NCBI GenBank assembly: GCA_019448385.1
Contig: JAGTXO010000101.1
Span: 1-34,300 of the forward strand
Source: Diacronema lutheri
Taxonomy: Eukaryota > Haptophyta > Pavlovophyceae > Pavlovales > Pavlovaceae
DNA: 34,300 bases
Direction of reading: 5' to 3'
Each line of letters begins with the position of its first letter. Positions within the stretch are counted from its first letter, which is position 1. Both the position numbers and the translations under genes were made by a program. Of this stretch, positions 30,441-34,300 are shown in pieces. A model generated the notes under the pieces. It had not been told where the DNA came from and did no database searches. It saw only the letters and a program-made list of their open reading frames with translations.

Positions 30441-32929
30441 ACTCCGCGGCGATGGAAGCGCTGCTGCTCGAGTTCGGGCTGAGCGCGAACGTGACGAGCT
30501 CGCCACACACGCCTGCGTCGAACGGCGTGGCGGAGTGTGCGATCCAGACGCTGCTGCGCGACACGGTCGCGCTTCTGGCCATGAGTGGGCTGTCGAGCCG
30601 GCATTGGCACTGGGCGATGCGACACGCGTGTTCTGCGCGCAATAAGCTTGCTTCGCAACGTGTCGATGCCGATGGCGCGGGTTTTGTCTCGCCGCACGAG
30701 CTGTTCTTTGGCAGGCGACCGGACTTGCAGCACATGGTCGCGTTCGGCTCGCCGTGCAGGGTGCTGCTGCTCGGGCCCGACCGCCTGCGCGAGGGCAAGA
30801 CTGGTCTACCTTCGCAGCGCGGGCATATCCTCGGATACGGCGGCGATGGCGTGCAGATAGATGGCACGCTGCGGCTGATCCTGGGCTACGTCGTGCTGCT
30901 GCGCTCGGGCAAGATCGTTTACTCGCGCCATGTGGAGATCGATGAGCGTCCGCTGGTCGAGGGGGGGCATACTCCGTTTGAGAATGCAACCAGCGCACCG
31001 CTCGACACCGACGACGACGATGACTACGACGCCGCAGCTGCTCGCGACGATGACGCCAGCGCGCTGCGCGAGGAAGACGATGACGAAGACGACGATGACG
31101 AAGACGCTGACGCAGCTGCTAGCGATGATGAGCAGCAGGCGGCGGAGCACCAGACGGACGATGAGAGCGACATCGCTCAGGAGGAGATGCATCTGCTGCA
31201 CGATCCGATGCGCCGGGACCGAGCGTCGCGCTCGAAGTCGGCACATGCGCAAGTGCGTGCAGCGACGATGGCAGCGAAGACCGTCGTCACGCCGCGCAGT
31301 TACGCCGAAGCGATGCGACAGCCTGAGGCGAAGCTGTGGAAGGAGTCGATGGAGGAGCATCTGCGCGGGCATGAGGTGCTCGATTCGTTTGTGGAGACGA
31401 TCGTTCCGACCCGTCGGCGTGTGATCCCCACGATGTGGGTCTACGCGCTGAAGACGAACCCGGGCGGCGAGATCGTGAGGTACAAGAGTCGGTTCGTGGT
31501 CAAGGGTTTCATGCAGCGCCCGGGTATCGACTACGACCAAGTGTTCTCGCCAACCATCCGCAGTGAGCAGATCAGGATGATGATCGCGATCGGAGCGCAA
31601 CAGACGGGCGTGCAGCTCCGATTGCACGGAGGACGACGTGTTTCGATCTTGTGCAAGGCCGACGTGACGAACGCCTACCTCACCGCACCGCTGCCCAAGG
31701 ACGAAGAGGTCCTATTCGAGCTGCCCGAGGGCTATGTGCCGAAGTTGCGTGCGCCGGACGGACACAAGGTCGTCGCGCGCAGCGTCAAGGCGCAGCAGGG
31801 GCTCAAGCAGTCGGGCCGCGTGTGGAACAAGCACCAGCACAATTGCCTGATCGAGCAGGGGTTCGTTCAGTGCGAGGTGGCGCCGTGCATCTACGTGAAG
31901 GGGATCGCGGGCGGTCACATTCTGTGCGGCATCTTTGTCGATGACCTGCTACTCGTCAACGTGAGCAACTTGGAGGACGCGCTCCATGACGTGGTGAAGA
32001 AGTTGTCGACGCACTACGAGATCAAGTACGATGACGAGCTCGAGAAGTTTTTGGGAGCAGAGTTTGTAGAGACGGAGGACGGCATCTACATGCACCTCAA
32101 CCAGTACATCGGTGACATGATGGCCAGGTACGGCATCGCCGACAGCGAGAAGGATGCGACGCCCGAGTCGGCGGAGACGGTCGACAGGAAAGCAGACTTT
32201 GACGGCGAAGCGTTGCTGTTGCGCTCTGACAAGAAGGTGTACCAGGGCATTACGGGCGCGTTGATGTTTGCGATGACGACGTGCCGACCAGATCTGGCGC
32301 ACGCCGTGGACATGCTTGCTCGCCGGATGAGCTGCCCCCGCGTGCACGACATGAAGGCGGCGCGACGCGTGCTGCGCTACCTGAACCGCACCCGAAGGCT
32401 AGGGCTGTTGTTTAAGTTCAAGACGAAGGAGACCGGTTTGGTTGCTTACGCGGACTCGGACTGGGCTAACGACTCGGCGGAGCGTCGTTCGACGACGGGC
32501 TTCGTGGTGCTTCTCAACGGGACGCCGATCTCGTGGGGGAGCGGCCTGCAAAGCATCGTGGCGTTGTCGTCGTGCGAAGCTGAGTACGTGGCGCTTTCCG
32601 AATGCTGTCGCGAGGTGGCGTATCTGCGGCAGCTGATGGATTTCCTGCGCGAGCCGATCATGGGGCCGATCACCATATACGAGGACAACAAGGGGGCGAT
32701 CGACTTGACGATCAATCCTGTACATCACAAGAGGACCAAGCACATTGACGTGAAGTTTCACTTCATCCGCACGGAGCAGGCGAATGGGAAGGTGGTGGTG
32801 ACCAAGGTGCACACTGACCACAACCGTGCGGACATCATGACCAAGGCTACGACTGCAACGACTTTTCAGCGGCATGTGGGCGCCCTCATGTTTGACGGCG
32901 GAGCTGCTGTTGGCGCTGCGGGACATTGA
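30320..32929 (+). CDS. copia integrase remnant, reverse transcriptase and RNase H, 5'-truncated
   Basis: In frame 2 from about 30320 to TGA 32927-32929. The integrase keeps the second catalytic Asp (RIHTDGG, 30422) and the Glu (SNGVAE), but the His/Cys zinc region and first catalytic Asp that should precede them are missing. An Asp/Glu-rich linker follows (about 31010-31180). Reverse transcriptase shows KADVTNAYL (first Asp), LKQSGRVWNKH and FVDDLLLV (31934; the YVDD box). RNase H shows AYADSDWAN, SSCEAEYVALSE, YEDNKGAIDL and HKRTKHIDVKFHFIR, all in order. RT and RNase H look intact. The frame has no start codon or frame-continuous link to Gag; a product would need a read-through or rescue event. 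Confidence 0.88.
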   Translation, partial: PKLVRLFLLEMGSHSMYGSHFVLRDGFRQLRIHTDGGKELNSAAMEALLLEFGLSANVTSSPHTPASNGVAECAIQTLLRDTVALLAMSGLSSRHWHWAMRHACSARNKLASQRVDADGAGFVSPHELFFGRRPDLQHMVAFGSPCRVLLLGPDRLREGKTGLPSQRGHILGYGGDGVQIDGTLRLILGYVVLLRSGKIVYSRHVEIDERPLVEGGHTPFENATSAPLDTDDDDDYDAAAARDDDASALREEDDDEDDDDEDADAAASDDEQQAAEHQTDDESDIAQEEMHLLHDPMRRDRASRSKSAHAQVRAATMAAKTVVTPRSYAEAMRQPEAKLWKESMEEHLRGHEVLDSFVETIVPTRRRVIPTMWVYALKTNPGGEIVRYKSRFVVKGFMQRPGIDYDQVFSPTIRSEQIRMMIAIGAQQTGVQLRLHGGRRVSILCKADVTNAYLTAPLPKDEEVLFELPEGYVPKLRAPDGHKVVARSVKAQQGLKQSGRVWNKHQHNCLIEQGFVQCEVAPCIYVKGIAGGHILCGIFVDDLLLVNVSNLEDALHDVVKKLSTHYEIKYDDELEKFLGAEFVETEDGIYMHLNQYIGDMMARYGIADSEKDATPESAETVDRKADFDGEALLLRSDKKVYQGITGALMFAMTTCRPDLAHAVDMLARRMSCPRVHDMKAARRVLRYLNRTRRLGLLFKFKTKETGLVAYADSDWANDSAERRSTTGFVVLLNGTPISWGSGLQSIVALSSCEAEYVALSECCREVAYLRQLMDFLREPIMGPITIYEDNKGAIDLTINPVHHKRTKHIDVKFHFIRTEQANGKVVVTKVHTDHNRADIMTKATTATTFQRHVGALMFDGGAAVGAAGH

Positions 32930-32933
32930 GGTC

Positions 32934-32942
32934 GAGGGGGGG
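32934..32942 (+). other. Polypurine tract
   Basis: GAGGGGGGG directly before the 3' LTR, the usual primer site for plus-strand DNA synthesis. Confidence 0.75.
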
Positions 32943-33142
32943 TGTTTGATGTTGGACGTGCCGCTGACCAACTGCTGCGGTGCGCTTCCTCGCTCACTCA
33001 CTCACTCACTCACGCACAGTGAGACGCCATCGTGAAAGGAGCGAAGTTCGACGGAGATCTAGACGCGTGAGGCGTAGATCGACGAGTAGCTGGAGTGCGC
33101 GCCGGCGTTCAACCGGGCGTTCCTCGAGGCCAATATCCGACA
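32943..33142 (+). repeat. 3' LTR (200 bp)
   Basis: Matches the 5' LTR except one substitution at position 5 and two fewer CTCA units (five). Ends CCGACA at 33142. Confidence 0.95.
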
Positions 33143-33147
33143 GGAAG
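33143..33147. repeat. Target-site duplication GGAAG (right)
   Basis: Second copy of the 5-bp duplication; the original target read GGAAGGAAGAGGAGGGG. Confidence 0.9.
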
Positions 33148-33152
33148 GAAGA

Positions 33153-33155
<3 letters not shown>

Positions 33156-33230
<75 letters not shown>

Positions 33231-33260
33231 GGGGGGGGGGGGGGGGGGGGGGGGGGGGGA
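33156..33260. repeat. About 100-nt G run (sense C for the LRR gene)
   Basis: A nearly uninterrupted G run with a single T (about 33230). It belongs with the G run at 27879-27911; both were one tract before the copia insertion. On the minus-strand transcript this is a C run, either intronic pyrimidine tract or a poly-Pro stretch. Exact length is unreliable. Confidence 0.8.
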
Positions 33261-33323
33261 GGGAAGGGGAGGGGCCAAGCGTGCGGTGGCCGCTCGGTGC
33301 ATGCGTGCCAACGCCGCACGTAC

Positions 33324-34194
33324 ATGCCGCCAGACGATGCCATCAAGCTGCTGACGTCCGCAATAGAAATTGCGGTTGAGTTCGCGTTCCCGTACACCTC
33401 CCTGCAGAGCGCACGCTTGGTACACGAGCGCGCGCGCGTCAGCGCGTCAGGTGCGGTGCGCGCGAGACGATGCGCAAAGCGGCGCTCACAGGCTCGTCAG
33501 ATCGCGAAAGGTGCTCACGCTCGGGATTGCGGTCAGCCTTGGATTATTGGACACGTCGCTGTGGCCAACACGCACGAACACAAGGAGCAACAAGGGGCGC
33601 AAGACTCGCTTGGTCAAGCCGTTTTCGCAGGAACGCGCACCGCCGCGCATCGACGCGCAGCTGCGCACAGTTCTGTCAGCGCGGTGAAGTCGCTCATAGA
33701 AGGCAAAGTGGAGAGCATCGCATTGCCGTGTATTATCACACGTTCGAGCGAGGTGAGATTGCTCAGGCTGGGGATGGAGGGCAACTTGTTGCTGGTCGCG
33801 ATTACTCTTGCAGACAGGGAAACAAAGAGCGCAGGGCGGGAAGGGGTCAGGGGCCGCTGAGATCGGTGGCGAGGCGCGCTGGGCGAAAGGCCTATGCTTG
33901 CACGCGAGCTGCTTACAGCTCACGAAGATCCGAGAGGCCGCTCAAGCCCGAAATGGTCACCAGGTTGGGATTGTCCGTAATTAATCTGCGTTTTGCACGG
34001 CGCGCGTCGCGTAGCCAGCACCGTGTGAAGCGCAGGGGCGAATTTGACGAACATAACGCTTGCGCAGCACTCTGCGGTGAGCAGGGGCGCCCGCCCGGCA
34101 CGTGCTGAGACAAAGCTGCAGCGCGGCTTACAGCGTTGTGAGACCGAGATTGCCGAGGTCTCCAAGCGACGTGAGGGCGTCGAGCTCGATCATC
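33324..34194 (-). CDS. LRR exons of a receptor-like surface protein, 5' end outside the window or unrecognised
   Basis: Minus-strand exons: 34194-34132 (63 nt), 33985-33917 (69), 33806-33669 (138), 33558-33490 (69), 33401-33324 (78, proposed). All introns (88-146 nt) are GT-AG and split a Leu codon after its second base, so each 69-nt exon is one 23-residue LRR: LLITDNPNLVTISGLSGL, LVIATSNKLPSIPSLSNL plus the next repeat IIHGNAMLSTLPSMSDF in one exon, LDVSNNPRLTAIPSVSTF. The last exon begins EVYGNANSTAISIADVSS, matching WVYEHAHPTAISIADASS in the broken copy at 16282. It may end at AT^GTACGT (33324), whose phase fits the membrane exon at 27754, giving one gene with the copia element inside its last intron (removal of the element leaves a ~336-nt intron). 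Alternatively it continues into a poly-Pro stalk and the gene is a separate, truncated copy. Function: extracellular ligand or adhesion LRRs, inferred. Confidence 0.7.
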
Positions 34195-34300
34195 CTATGC
34201 ACATTGAGCAAGGAAGGGCGGCGAGGGGGATCGTGGGCTTCGCGCAGCGCGTTCTTGCGCGTGTGTGGGGCTTCACACGCGCGCTTGGGGGCAAAGGTGG
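34195..34300. other. Right edge, intron of the LRR gene
   Basis: No further LRR exon recognised in the last 106 bp; the acceptor of the 63-nt exon is GTGCATAG^G at 34195. The gene probably continues to the right. Confidence 0.5.

Larger units (their letters stand above)
27915..33142 (+). mobile_element. Ty1/copia LTR retrotransposon, recent but defective
   Basis: 5228 bp with TG...CA LTRs (27915-28122 and 32943-33142), 5-bp target duplication GGAAG, a polypurine tract just before the 3' LTR, and coding order Gag, protease, integrase remnant, reverse transcriptase, RNase H. Integrase before reverse transcriptase identifies the copia superfamily. The LTRs differ by one substitution (TGTTGG or TGTTTG) plus seven versus five CTCA units, so insertion is recent. 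Gag/protease and the rest of Pol are in different frames, and the front of the integrase is missing. It sits in a G-rich tract, antisense to the flanking LRR/membrane gene. I could not match the sequence after the 5' LTR to a tRNA primer site; the Gag start codon overlaps the LTR end, so any primer site lies inside coding sequence. Confidence 0.96.

Noticed and set aside
1-34300. tRNA, rRNA or other structured RNA genes
   Set aside because: I looked for cloverleaf and rRNA-like conserved blocks and saw none.

Overview
The window is nuclear DNA from a very GC-rich eukaryote. Genes are interrupted by GT-AG introns, proteins are rich in Ala, Gly, Pro and Arg, and nearly every long intron is filled with tandem repeats and runs of C (or G, for minus-strand genes). 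The style fits a marine alga. A haptophyte (perhaps pavlovophyte) is my best guess, from composition and gene style only.

Layout. 1-5382 (+): 3' part of an atypical short-chain dehydrogenase/reductase (SDR) gene whose 5' end lies left of the window; its introns hold an 18-bp array, a ~120-bp array that copies an exon end, and a ~116-bp array. 5383-5885: short intergenic stretch with a 23-bp-arm hairpin and a ~110-bp repeat. 5886-15129 (+): complete five-exon gene for anaphase-promoting complex subunit 5 (APC5), inflated by in-frame low-complexity sequence; its last intron carries about 36 copies of a 54-bp repeat. 15727-16445 (-): broken copy of a leucine-rich-repeat (LRR)/proline-rich/membrane protein gene. 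16700-19722 (-): complete four-exon beta-lactamase-like serine hydrolase. 19854-20352 (-): complete three-exon, 78-residue ZNF706-like zinc-finger protein. 20511-26024 (+): Gly/Pro-rich protein with a C-terminal GG-S-LG motif, transcribed divergently from the zinc-finger gene. 26296-34194 (-): LRR exons on the right and a proline-rich, single-pass membrane exon on the left, separated by a Ty1/copia LTR retrotransposon at 27915-33142 (+).

The most interesting part is the LRR family. Each LRR exon is 69 nt (23 residues) or an exact double (138 nt), except one of 63 nt, and every intron falls at the same phase inside the same Leu codon, so exons can be gained, lost or joined without breaking the frame. 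The splice phases on both sides of the copia element also match, so the left and right parts may be one gene with the transposon sitting antisense in its last intron. The copia copy is recent (LTRs differ by one substitution and two CTCA units; 5-bp target duplication GGAAG) but has lost the front of its integrase.

A second theme is intron biology: acceptor sites preceded by homopolymeric C instead of T, and three cases in which an exon's 3' end is repeated inside the following intron, in two of them with its donor site. All splice sites were read by eye from frame, phase and motif continuity; none is confirmed by transcripts.
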